Origin: an uncultured Holophagaceae bacterium
GTDB lineage: Bacteria; Acidobacteriota; Holophagae; Holophagales; Holophagaceae
Direction: 5' to 3'
NCBI GenBank assembly: GCA_903937385.1
Contig: CAIZZF010000026.1
Location: 372,001 to 436,000 of the forward strand
DNA: 64,000 nucleotides
The translations under genes and the position numbers were made by a program. How positions within the stretch are numbered: position 1 is the first letter of the stretch; every line of letters begins with the position of its first letter. Below are positions 1 through 8,500 of this stretch, one piece after another. A model generated the notes under the pieces. It did no database searches. It was given only the letters and a program-made list of their open reading frames with translations, and was not told the origin of the DNA.

Positions 1-1623
1 GACCGGATCGAGGGTTTCCGCGAGCAGGACGGCCTCCCCCGCCTCTTCGATTCCCTGCCCACGGCCTTTACGGAGGACCGGGCCGGGAATGTCTGGGTGG
101 CCTTCAACGGTGCAGGCGTGGCCCGCTTCCGGAACGGGCGCTTCGACTTCTTCAGCCATGCCCAGGGAGTCCCCGAGGGCTGGATCCGTTCGATGATGAA
201 GGATGCCTCCGGCCGGATCTGGCTGGCCTGCTCCCTGGGTGGCGCCGGCATCATCGAGGAGCCAGAGCAGGACCAGCCCCGCTTCCGCAGCCTCACCACC
301 GCGCAGGGCCTGGCCAGCAACTCCGTCTGGAGCCTGGTGGAGGATTCCTGGGGCCGGGTCTATGTGGGCACCGGCGCGGGCATTGACCGCTTTGACGCCG
401 GACAGCAGCACGTACAGCACTTCTCAGAAGCCCAGGGACTGGCTCCGGGCGTGCCGCGGGTGGCCTACCGGGACCGGCTGGGCGCCCTCTGGTTCGGCCT
501 GAGCGGGGGCCTCTCGCGCTACCTGCCGGCGCCTCCCCGACCCGCGCTTGCCCCGCCCATCTTCCTCACCGGGCTGCGGGTCGCAGGGGTGCCCAGGCCC
601 CTGCCCGAATCGGGAACATCGGACTGGGAGCTGCCCGAGCTCGCCCCTGGCCAGAACCGCCTCCAGGTGGGCTTCACCAGCCCCGAGGGACTGGCGGGCA
701 CCGCCCTGCTCTACCAGTATCGCCTCAAGGGTGTCTCCGAGGACTGGACCCCGGCAGGCAGCGCCCGCAGCGTGGACCTGGCCAACCTGGCCCCCGGCCA
801 CTACCACTTCCAGGTCCGGGCCGTGGGTGCCGAAGGACAGGCCAGCGAGCCCCCTGCAGAGCTCCGCTTCACCATCCTGGCTCCGGTCTGGCGGCGCGGC
901 TGGTTCCTCTTCCTGGCCGCAGCCAGCCTCCTGGGCCTGGCCTGGCAGGCCACCCGCATCCGGCTGCGACACCTGCTGGAGGTGGAGCGGATCCGCACCC
1001 GCATCGCGGCCGATCTGCACGATGACATTGGCGCCAGCCTCTCCCGCATCGCCATCCTCAGCGAGGTGGTCAAGCGGCAGACCCCGGCTGCTCAGCCTGA
1101 GAGCTTCCGCTTCCTGACGGAGATCGCGGAGTCCTCCCGCGAGCTGGTAGACACCATGGCCGACATCGTCTGGTCCATCGACCCACGCCGGGACGATCTG
1201 CAGTCGCTGCTGGCCCGGGTGGGCCAGTTCGCCTCCGGTGTCCTCCAGGCGAAGGGCATCCGCTGGTCCATGAGCCTCCCCGCCGACCCCGCAAGCATCA
1301 AGCTGAGCCCGGAGCAGCGGCGGGGGATGTTCCTGATCCTCAAGGAGGCCATCAACAACGCCGTGAAGCACTCCGGATGCCGCACCCTGAACCTGCAGGT
1401 GGAGGTCAGCCACCGCGCCCTGACAGCCCAGGTCCGGGATGACGGCACGGGGCTGCCAGCCGAGGCGCCACCGAGCGAGACCTCAGGCATCCGGCGCGGC
1501 CGGGGCCTCGTCAACATGCAGGCCCGGGCCGTGGAGATGGGTGGTCATCTGGTGATCAGCTCCGACGCCAGTGGCACCCTCATCCACCTGGAACTGCCCC
1601 AGCGGCACAGGGGGGGAGCATGA
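1..1623 (+). CDS. Sensor histidine kinase with beta-propeller sensor (5' partial)
   Basis: The frame is open from base 1, so the N-terminus lies outside the window; 540 residues are visible. Visible residues about 20-175 hold two-component-regulator propeller repeats (motifs such as DRAGNVWV, DASGRIWL, DSWGRVYV). These are followed by a Y_Y_Y-type beta-sandwich (about 185-293), one membrane helix (about 300-318), a HisKA_3 dimerisation domain with phospho-acceptor His340 in the motif AADLHDDIG, and an HATPase domain with N-box NNAVKHSG and G-box DDGTGLP. This is the hybrid-like periplasmic-sensor architecture common in Bacteroidetes and Acidobacteriota, but with no receiver domain fused. The response regulator follows 66 bases downstream and is the probable partner. 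The ligand cannot be inferred. Confidence 0.93.
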   Translation, partial: DRIEGFREQDGLPRLFDSLPTAFTEDRAGNVWVAFNGAGVARFRNGRFDFFSHAQGVPEGWIRSMMKDASGRIWLACSLGGAGIIEEPEQDQPRFRSLTTAQGLASNSVWSLVEDSWGRVYVGTGAGIDRFDAGQQHVQHFSEAQGLAPGVPRVAYRDRLGALWFGLSGGLSRYLPAPPRPALAPPIFLTGLRVAGVPRPLPESGTSDWELPELAPGQNRLQVGFTSPEGLAGTALLYQYRLKGVSEDWTPAGSARSVDLANLAPGHYHFQVRAVGAEGQASEPPAELRFTILAPVWRRGWFLFLAAASLLGLAWQATRIRLRHLLEVERIRTRIAADLHDDIGASLSRIAILSEVVKRQTPAAQPESFRFLTEIAESSRELVDTMADIVWSIDPRRDDLQSLLARVGQFASGVLQAKGIRWSMSLPADPASIKLSPEQRRGMFLILKEAINNAVKHSGCRTLNLQVEVSHRALTAQVRDDGTGLPAEAPPSETSGIRRGRGLVNMQARAVEMGGHLVISSDASGTLIHLELPQRHRGGA

Positions 1624-1689
1624 ACATGCCATCCCCAGAGCCATGGGTGCGGCCTAGGATGAAGGCTGCCACCCAGGAGGGTGTCTAGC

Positions 1690-2340
1690 ATGGGCGATCC
1701 CCGGGTGATCTCCGTGGCCCTGGTCGAGGACGACGACTCGACACGGGAAGGCCTGCGAATGCTCATCCACGGCAGCCCTGGCTTCCGCTGCATCGGCGCC
1801 TATCCCTCCTTCGAGGCGGCCCTGCCCGGGCTGGCCCAGGACCTGCCGGACGTCCTGCTCATGGACATCAACCTGCCGGGCCTGAGCGGTCGGGAGGGCG
1901 TGCGGATCGTGAAGGACCGCTGGCCGGCGGTCGAAGTCCTCATGCTCTCGGTCTACGGCGAACAGGAGAGCGTGTTCGAGTCCATCTGCAACGGGGCCGC
2001 AGGCTATCTGCTCAAGAAGACCTCCCCTGCCCGGCTGCTGGAGGCCATCCGCGAGACCACCGAAGGCGGTGCCCCCATGTCCCCGGAGGTGGCCCGCAAG
2101 GTGGTCACCCTGTTCCGCGCCACGCCGCGGCCCGACCCGGTGGAGACCCGCCTGACGCCCCGGGAGCTGCAGCTGCTGGCGCTGCTCGCCGAGGGGCACG
2201 GCTATCAGGAATCCGCAGATCGCCTGGGCGTGAGCGAGAACACGGTCCGGAACTACATCCGCAGCATCTACGAGAAGCTGCACGTCCACTCCAAGTCCGA
2301 GGCCGTGAGCAAGGCCCTGCGTCAGGGACTGATCTCCTGA
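1690..2340 (+). CDS. LuxR/NarL-family response regulator
   Basis: 216 residues. The N-terminal receiver domain has the acidic pocket VEDDD near residue 13 and the likely phospho-acceptor Asp59 in LLMDINLPG. The conserved Ser/Thr is near MLSVYG and the Lys is in YLLKKT. The C-terminal LuxR-type helix-turn-helix spans about 148-210 (LTPRELQLLALLAEG, SENTVRNYIRSIYEKLHV). I chose the ATG at 1690 because AGGAGG at 1675-1680 is 9 bases upstream; the in-frame GTG at 1681 directly abuts that site. It is almost certainly the cognate regulator of the upstream kinase, with targets unknown. Confidence 0.95.
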   Translation: MGDPRVISVALVEDDDSTREGLRMLIHGSPGFRCIGAYPSFEAALPGLAQDLPDVLLMDINLPGLSGREGVRIVKDRWPAVEVLMLSVYGEQESVFESICNGAAGYLLKKTSPARLLEAIRETTEGGAPMSPEVARKVVTLFRATPRPDPVETRLTPRELQLLALLAEGHGYQESADRLGVSENTVRNYIRSIYEKLHVHSKSEAVSKALRQGLIS

Positions 2341-2377
2341 GGTAGCCTGGTTAGTGCAGAGGGATTAGAAAAAAAAC

Positions 2378-2389
2378 GCATGATCATGC
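2378..2389. promoter_or_regulatory. 12-bp perfect palindrome next to an A-tract
   Basis: GCATGATCATGC is a perfect palindrome, directly preceded by a run of eight A with one C between. Read leftward it could form a weak 4-bp hairpin followed by a T-run, but no leftward gene ends here. It may instead be an operator in front of the small ORF and SulP gene. The function is not shown by the sequence. Confidence 0.25.
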
Positions 2390-2481
2390 TCTGACGCCGG
2401 AAGACTACCTGTTCCACGATTGCCCATCAGCGGTTCAGCGGGCCGGTGTCCGGCACCTCCTGGATCCTGGAGGGAGATCCC

Positions 2482-2661
2482 ATGCGCCTCACAGCCGAGC
2501 TTCCCACCACCCTGCCCCTCCCGACCGAAGGGATCTCCTGGACCGCCAGGGCGACCTTCATCCTCCAGGCCCTTCGGCGCCTCGGCCACTCCGCGAAGGC
2601 CCTGGGGCCCCGAACGACCCTGGTCCAGGATCCCTTCTCCGCTGAGCAGTCCCGGGACTGA
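2482..2661 (+). CDS. Small hypothetical protein (59 aa)
   Basis: This is a short open frame starting at an ATG preceded by GGAGGGAGATCCC, a good ribosome-binding site at suitable spacing. It lies alone in the 373-base gap between the response regulator and the SulP gene. The product is a soluble, slightly basic-centred peptide (RATFILQALRRLGHSAKALG) with no membrane segment. I do not recognise a family. The ribosome-binding site is the main support; codon composition cannot separate it from chance in such GC-rich DNA. Confidence 0.4.
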   Translation: MRLTAELPTTLPLPTEGISWTARATFILQALRRLGHSAKALGPRTTLVQDPFSAEQSRD

Positions 2662-2713
2662 AGCCACTCAACCCCGGAAGGCCCTGCCGCCAGCTAGCGA
2701 GGGAAGGAGACGC

Positions 2714-4504
2714 ATGGGCAGGACCGCATGCCAGGAGACGCTCAGGGAGGCTGGCGCGGGGGTTGTCTCGGCCTGCCTGACCCTGCCCCTGTGCGTGGGC
2801 GCGGGGGTTCTGGCCTTCGCCCCCCTCGGTGCGGACACGGTGCCTGAGGCAGCCCTGGCGGGGCTCATCTGCGCCATCGCCGGCGGGGCCGCGGCGGCCC
2901 TGGTCCGGCGCTCGTCCTTCGTGGTCAGCTACCCCACCACCCCGATCTGCGTCATCCAGGGCAGCATCCTCCTGGGCCTGTCGGCGGTGCCCGGCATTGG
3001 CCGGCCGGGCCTCCTGGCGGCCATGACCGCCTGTGTCCTCTTGGCCGGACTCTGGCAGGTGCTGCTGGCCTACTCCGGCATCGCCCACGCCATGCGCTTC
3101 GTGCCCCACCCGGTGATGGCGGGCTTCGTGTCCGGCGTGGCCGTGCTCATCGCCTGGCACCAGGTGACGGTGCTGCTGGGGCTTCCGGCCACCGCCCCAA
3201 GCGGGCTGGGGACCTTCCTGCCCCGGCCCTGGGCCACTCTCCTGGGTGGCAGCCTGATGGTGGTCCTGCTCCTCCTCGGAGCCTACGCTCCCCGGGTGCC
3301 GAACCTGCTGGCGGGCCTGCTGCTGGGCACCGCCGGGTTCCACCTGCTGCATGCGGCCCTGCCTGCCCTGGACCTCGGCGGCGTCATCGGCTCCGCACCG
3401 GGCCACGTCCTCCGGTTTCTGCCCTCACCCGCCGGGCTGCTCCAGGTGCTGCACACGCCGGAGCTGCTCAAGGGGGTGATTCTGGGTTCCTTCACCCTGG
3501 CCCTGGTGGCGACCCTGGACACGTTCTTCGCCCTGCGGACCGCGCAGTTCATCGCGGACATCCCGGTGTATCCCCGGCGCGACGTCCTGGGCCAGGGCAT
3601 CGGCAATGTGGTCTCGGCCCTGGTCGGCGGCCTGGCCATTTCCACCTCGCTCTCGGTCTCCATGGCCAACCACAAAGCCGGCGGACGCACCCGCACCTCG
3701 ACCCTCGCGAGCTGCGCGGTCCTGTTGCTGGCCGGGGTGGTGTTTCCCAAGGCGCTCGCCCTGCTCCCCCGGGTGGTGCTGGCGGCGATCCTCGGCACCC
3801 TGGCCTGCCGCCTGGTGGACAAGTGGAGCTTCCAGGTGCTGCATCTGGCCCTGACCGCGCGGGAACCCGGCAAGCGGCGACGGGCGCTGCGCGATTCGGC
3901 CATCGTGCTGGCGGTGTTCCTGGCCACGCTGCTGGGGAAGCCCGTGGCGGGCGTCACTGTGGGCATCGCCCTCTCCTGCATCCTGTTCATGCTGGACATG
4001 AGCCGCCCGGAGGTGGCTGTCCGCCGGGCGCACACCCTGCTGCCCCCCCAGCAGCCCCGCTCGCCGGCCGAAGAGCAGACGCTGGGCGCCTGGCCGGGCA
4101 CCGTCGCCATCCTCGAGCTCCACGGCGTCCTGTTCTTCGGCAATGCCCAGAACCTGGCGGTCACGCTGCGCACGGCGGAGCGGGACGCGGATGTGGTCGT
4201 GCTGGACTGCCGCCAGGTCCGTGAGATCGACAGCTCCGCCCTCGGGGTCCTTGGACAGGCGGCGAGCCGGTTCCGCACCGCCGGCAAGCACCTGCTGCTC
4301 TGCGGCGCCGAAGCCTCCTGGCAGCAGGTCCCGGCGGGCTTCCCCGGGAGCGGCCTGGAGGCTGGTTTCGAGACCCTCGAGGCCGCCCTGACCTGCGCCG
4401 AGCAGCGGATTCTCGACGCGAGTCCGGTCCCGAAGGAACTCGCCCCCGAGCCGCCCCAGGCGCCCCTGGCCGCCCGGTTCCCGCTGGTGCTGGAAGCGGG
4501 CTGA
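2714..4504 (+). CDS. SulP-family anion transporter with C-terminal STAS domain
   Basis: 596 residues from the ATG at 2714, which follows GGGAAGGAGA. The reading frame is open further upstream but that part has no family resemblance. Residues about 10-430 form a hydrophobic multi-helix core of the SLC26/SulP type, with the conserved N-terminal stretch VVSYPTTPICVIQGSILLG and the FVPHPVMAGFVSGVAVLIAWHQ region. About 460-560 is a STAS domain (ILELHGVLFFGNAQNL, VVLDCRQVREIDSSALGVL). Members move sulfate, bicarbonate or other inorganic or dicarboxylate anions across the inner membrane; the substrate here cannot be assigned. No sulfate-assimilation or carbonic-anhydrase gene is adjacent. Confidence 0.9.
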   Translation: MGRTACQETLREAGAGVVSACLTLPLCVGAGVLAFAPLGADTVPEAALAGLICAIAGGAAAALVRRSSFVVSYPTTPICVIQGSILLGLSAVPGIGRPGLLAAMTACVLLAGLWQVLLAYSGIAHAMRFVPHPVMAGFVSGVAVLIAWHQVTVLLGLPATAPSGLGTFLPRPWATLLGGSLMVVLLLLGAYAPRVPNLLAGLLLGTAGFHLLHAALPALDLGGVIGSAPGHVLRFLPSPAGLLQVLHTPELLKGVILGSFTLALVATLDTFFALRTAQFIADIPVYPRRDVLGQGIGNVVSALVGGLAISTSLSVSMANHKAGGRTRTSTLASCAVLLLAGVVFPKALALLPRVVLAAILGTLACRLVDKWSFQVLHLALTAREPGKRRRALRDSAIVLAVFLATLLGKPVAGVTVGIALSCILFMLDMSRPEVAVRRAHTLLPPQQPRSPAEEQTLGAWPGTVAILELHGVLFFGNAQNLAVTLRTAERDADVVVLDCRQVREIDSSALGVLGQAASRFRTAGKHLLLCGAEASWQQVPAGFPGSGLEAGFETLEAALTCAEQRILDASPVPKELAPEPPQAPLAARFPLVLEAG

Positions 4505-4514
4505 CACCGGCCGC

Positions 4515-5231
4515 TCAGTTCCCCTTCACCATCGGCACGAAGCGCACGGGCAGAACGGCTTGCCGCTCCAGGCGTTCGGGCGTCTTCCGCAGCAGGATCA
4601 GTTCCTGGGCGGCCCCCTGGGAGCCCACGGGCACGATCATGCGGCCCCCCACCTTGAGCTGCTGCACGAGGGCCTCCGGCACCTCATCCGGGGCGCAGGT
4701 GACGAGGATGGCGTCGAAGGGCGCGGCCTCGGGCCAGCCTCCGTAGCCGTCCCCGGTGCGCACCTGGACGTTGGCGTAGCCCAGGCGCTGGAGAGTGGCC
4801 TCGGCCCGGCGGCCGAGGGGCTCCACCAGCTCGATGCTGAAGACTTCGGCCACCAGCCCCGCCAGTACCGCCGCCTGGTAGCCCGAGCCCGTACCGATCT
4901 CCAGCACGCGATCCCGGGGCCGCAGCACCAGGGCCTCGGTCATGAAGGCCACCACGTAGGGCTGGGAGATGGTCTGGCCGTGGCCGATGGGCAGGGGGCC
5001 GTCCTCATAGGCCTCGCCCCACAGCGCCTTGGGCACAAACTCCTGCCGGGGCACCTGGCCCAGGACCGCCAGCACCCGGGCGTCGCGAATGCCGCGACTC
5101 ACCAGCTGATCGCGCACCATGCGGGCCCGGGCGGCCGGGAAGGCGGAATCCTCCACCGGGGGAACCGGCGGAGGATCCAAGGGACTTCCCCCGAGGGACA
5201 GCACCATGGCCACTCCCAGCTGGCGCAGCAT
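4515..5231 (-). CDS. pcm: Protein-L-isoaspartate O-methyltransferase, probably secreted
   Basis: 238 residues from the ATG at 5231; the frame is open upstream but with low-complexity sequence. It carries the family core: the QTISQPYVVAFM segment and the AdoMet motif VLEIGTGSGYQAAVLA, then DGYGGWPEAAPFDAILVTCAP. The enzyme methylates isoaspartyl residues formed by protein ageing so that they can revert to aspartate. An N-terminal hydrophobic stretch (MLRQLGVAMVLSLGG) before the catalytic domain suggests export, as in some periplasmic Pcm homologues. This is relevant because a beta-aspartyl-peptide locus lies further right in the window. It converges on the SulP gene with a 10-base gap. Confidence 0.9.
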   Translation of the reverse strand: MLRQLGVAMVLSLGGSPLDPPPVPPVEDSAFPAARARMVRDQLVSRGIRDARVLAVLGQVPRQEFVPKALWGEAYEDGPLPIGHGQTISQPYVVAFMTEALVLRPRDRVLEIGTGSGYQAAVLAGLVAEVFSIELVEPLGRRAEATLQRLGYANVQVRTGDGYGGWPEAAPFDAILVTCAPDEVPEALVQQLKVGGRMIVPVGSQGAAQELILLRKTPERLERQAVLPVRFVPMVKGN

Positions 5232-5519
5232 GACTATGAAGGTACGCCCTTCCCGGGGCGGTGCCAGGGCTGGCCGGTTTCCCGGTGGTGCCTGCAGGCC
5301 ACTCCCGTGGTCAGCAGGCGGTGGCAGGATGGCCCGCCCCTGCCATGGACGCATCCATCGCGGTCTTGGTGGTGGCGCCCGTTGGGGTAGCGGGCAAGTC
5401 TAGGCTGGTGCTGCGCTTGGAGGCCCCGTCCACAGAGCCGATCCCGGGTCCGGGGTCTGGCGCCGGCTGGCCTGTGGCGTAGATCTGGAAAGGTTGTTGC
5501 GGGGGGGTCCCCCATCGGG

Positions 5520-8500
5520 TCAGTTCAGAATTTCCACGGTGCAGATCGTCGCCTTCAGGTCGGTATTGGCACATAACCCAGAGACGTCGATGGTCTGGTT
5601 GTAGGTGTTTAAGTTGCTCACGGTTGAGACCAGTGCGTTCGTTGCCCCACCCAGGCTACTGGATTGAGTCAGGAGGAGGTTTGCGATGGAAGCGAAGTTG
5701 TTGGCTCCGGTGGTGGCTCGGCAGGTGACGGTGAACTCCGCTGTCCATCCCCCCGCACTGGTGCCCACGACCCCGGTATCGGCAACCTGAACGACAGTGC
5801 CTGTGACTGCCGAAGTCAATCGCAGATACAGCCTGCAGGTGCTGGTACCGGACTTGGCGGCGGTCCCGCCCAAGCGCACGCGCAGGGTCTTTCCAGGCGT
5901 CCAAGCCCCCGCGGGGATGGTCAAGCTCCCCTGACCGAGTCCGGAACCAATCCATGCCGTCTCTGTCGCGGCTGAGAGCACAGCTGTGTCCGTGGTCATG
6001 GTCCAGATGTTGCCCGTGATGGCACCCGCCCCCGTAACACTCCAGGCTGGAACGCCACCGGGCCCCATGATCAACATGGCGCTGGTGGAACCTGCGGCCA
6101 GCTTCTGGAACTGAGTGCCATCGTGATAGAGCACGTCGCCCTTGGTATAGGTGCTCAACCCCGTGCCGCCGTTGGCGCTGGGCACCGTTCCCAGTGAAAC
6201 GGTGTTCGCGGCGTTGCTTAGGGGGCTGATGAAAGTGAGAGGCGCCTGATAATCAGACACTGGGCTGGCGGCGGAGAGTCCAGTCCCATCGCCTTTGAGC
6301 AGGCCGTTGACGCTGGTGCTGAGGGTGATCGCGGGGGTCGCACTAGCGGTGGCAACACTGCCCCCAAAGCCATTGGCCGAGGTCACGGAAACGCTGGTGA
6401 CGGTCCCGCTTCCGGCTGGAATGTCCTGAGCGCCCAACTGGCCACTCGTCTTGATGACGACCATCTGCGCCGTGTCGCTACCTGCGGGTGTGACACCACT
6501 GATGCCCGCGATGAAGGTTTTCGTTGTCGTGCCGGGGGTGCCGAGGAGGGTGGTCTTGCTGCCCTTGCCCGTGGCACCGGAGCCGATGACGATCTCGTTG
6601 GTGATGGACGATCCGGCGGTGCCTGCCGCGGAGGCGGCGCTGTTGGCGCCGAGGTAGATGTTGTTGCTCCCGTAGGTGCCGCCGAGCCCGGCCAGGTAGC
6701 CCAGCGCCAGGTTGTCAGAGCCGGTGTTCAGGGAAGAGAGGGCCGAGTACCCCACGGCGGTGTTCTCATAGCCGCCGATCTGGTAAGCCAGGGCGTAGGC
6801 GCCCATGGCGACGCTGTTGGAGACTTGGGTGGCCTGCGTGAGGGCGTAATTGCCCATGACAGTGTTATAGGTTCCTCCGATCAAGCCGCAGAGCGCGTTG
6901 GCCCCCACGGCCGCGTTGTCGTTACCGCCGGTCACCGACAAAAGCGCCCCTTTCCCCACGGCCGTGTTGTTTGACCCCGTGGTGACGCTGGCCAGGGCGT
7001 TGTGCCCGACGGCTGTGCTCCAACCTGCCGTCGTCAGGACGGCGAGGGACTGGTAGCCGAAGCCGGTGTTGAAGACGCCGCCGTTCAGGGAACCCAGGCT
7101 CAAGGCCCCCCCCCGGGTGTTCTCGCCCGCGTCGCTGGGGATGCGCTCCTGCCAAGCCGGAGCGCCGCTGGCCCAGGCGAGGACCTGCCCATTGGCGCCG
7201 CCAGCGGTCAGGCCCGTGCCGCCGTTGGCGACGCCCACCGTGCCCAGGCTGATGGTGTTGGTGCTGCGCGAGAGCGGCGAGCTGAAGGTGAGCGCGCTCT
7301 CCTTGCCGTTGAAGGTGCTCCAGTCCGTGGCACTCAGGGCGCCCCGGTTCGACGCCGAGGCCGTCGGCACGTTCAGCGTGATCACGGGCGTGCTGGCCCC
7401 GGTGGCCACCGTCGACGACAGGTCGGTCCCGCTGCTGCTGGTGAGCGTCAACGCTGCGACGCTGGTCACCGTGCCCGAGGTGCTGGCGGCGGAGGAGAGC
7501 TGCCCGTTCTCGTCGATGACCACCGTCTGGGGACTGGAACCGCCCAGGGTCGCGCCGCGGATGCCCGCGATGAAGGCTCGGTTCTGGCCCGTCATGCTGG
7601 CACCGGTGCCGCTGGCGGCCGTGCCAAGACGCAGGGTGTTGGCCTCAGCGGCCACGCCGAGGTGGCCGATGGCGATGTTGTAGTTCCCGGTCGTCAGGTT
7701 ATAGCCCGCCTGGTAGCCCACCGCGATGTTTTTGGTGCTGGTGGTGTTTGAGTAAAGCGCTTGCGCGCCAAGGGCGGTGTTCGAGTCTCCCGTGGTGTTC
7801 TTGAAGAGGGACTCGAGGCCGAACGCGGAGTTGCGACTGCCGGTGTTCGTACCGCTGGGGGTGGCACCATACAGGGCCGAACCTCCGACCGCCGTGTTGT
7901 CGGAGCCCAGTTGAAGGTAGCCCGCCCGGGACCCCACGCCGACGTTGGAGCTCCCCGAGACCACGGCAGAAAAGGCCAAGGTCCCCAGGCCGGTGTTGGC
8001 TGTGGCGCCTGCTCCCGCCGCGAGGGTGCCGTAGCCGTAGGCGGTGTTGTCCCAGCCGGTGGGGCTCGTCAAGGCGGTCTTGCCTTGGAAGGTGTTGCGG
8101 AAGTTGTCGAGGCCCACGAGACCCAGGGGCGAGTCCCAGGAGACCCCCGACCCATTTGTCGTCAAGAACAGGCCGCCGTTGCCCGTCTGGGCGGGAAGCA
8201 AGGCGTTTCGCGCCCCCGATGCCGAGGTGGCCCCCGTGCCGCCGCTGGTGACCGGCAGGGTGCCCGTCACCTCCGTTGCCAGATTGACGGCGCTGCCACT
8301 GCTGGCGGCCGTGAGGCGACCCTGCTGGTCCACCGTCACGTTCGCCCGGGCGTAGGAACCCGGACTCACGGCGGTGTTGGCCAAGGCAACCGTGCCGGTG
8401 CCCGTGATGGGGCCGCCGGTCAGCCCCGTGCCCGTGGCCACGCTGGTCACCGTGCCGTTCGCGCTGCTGCTGGCGAGGGGGCCGGCCCAGGCGCTGCCGT

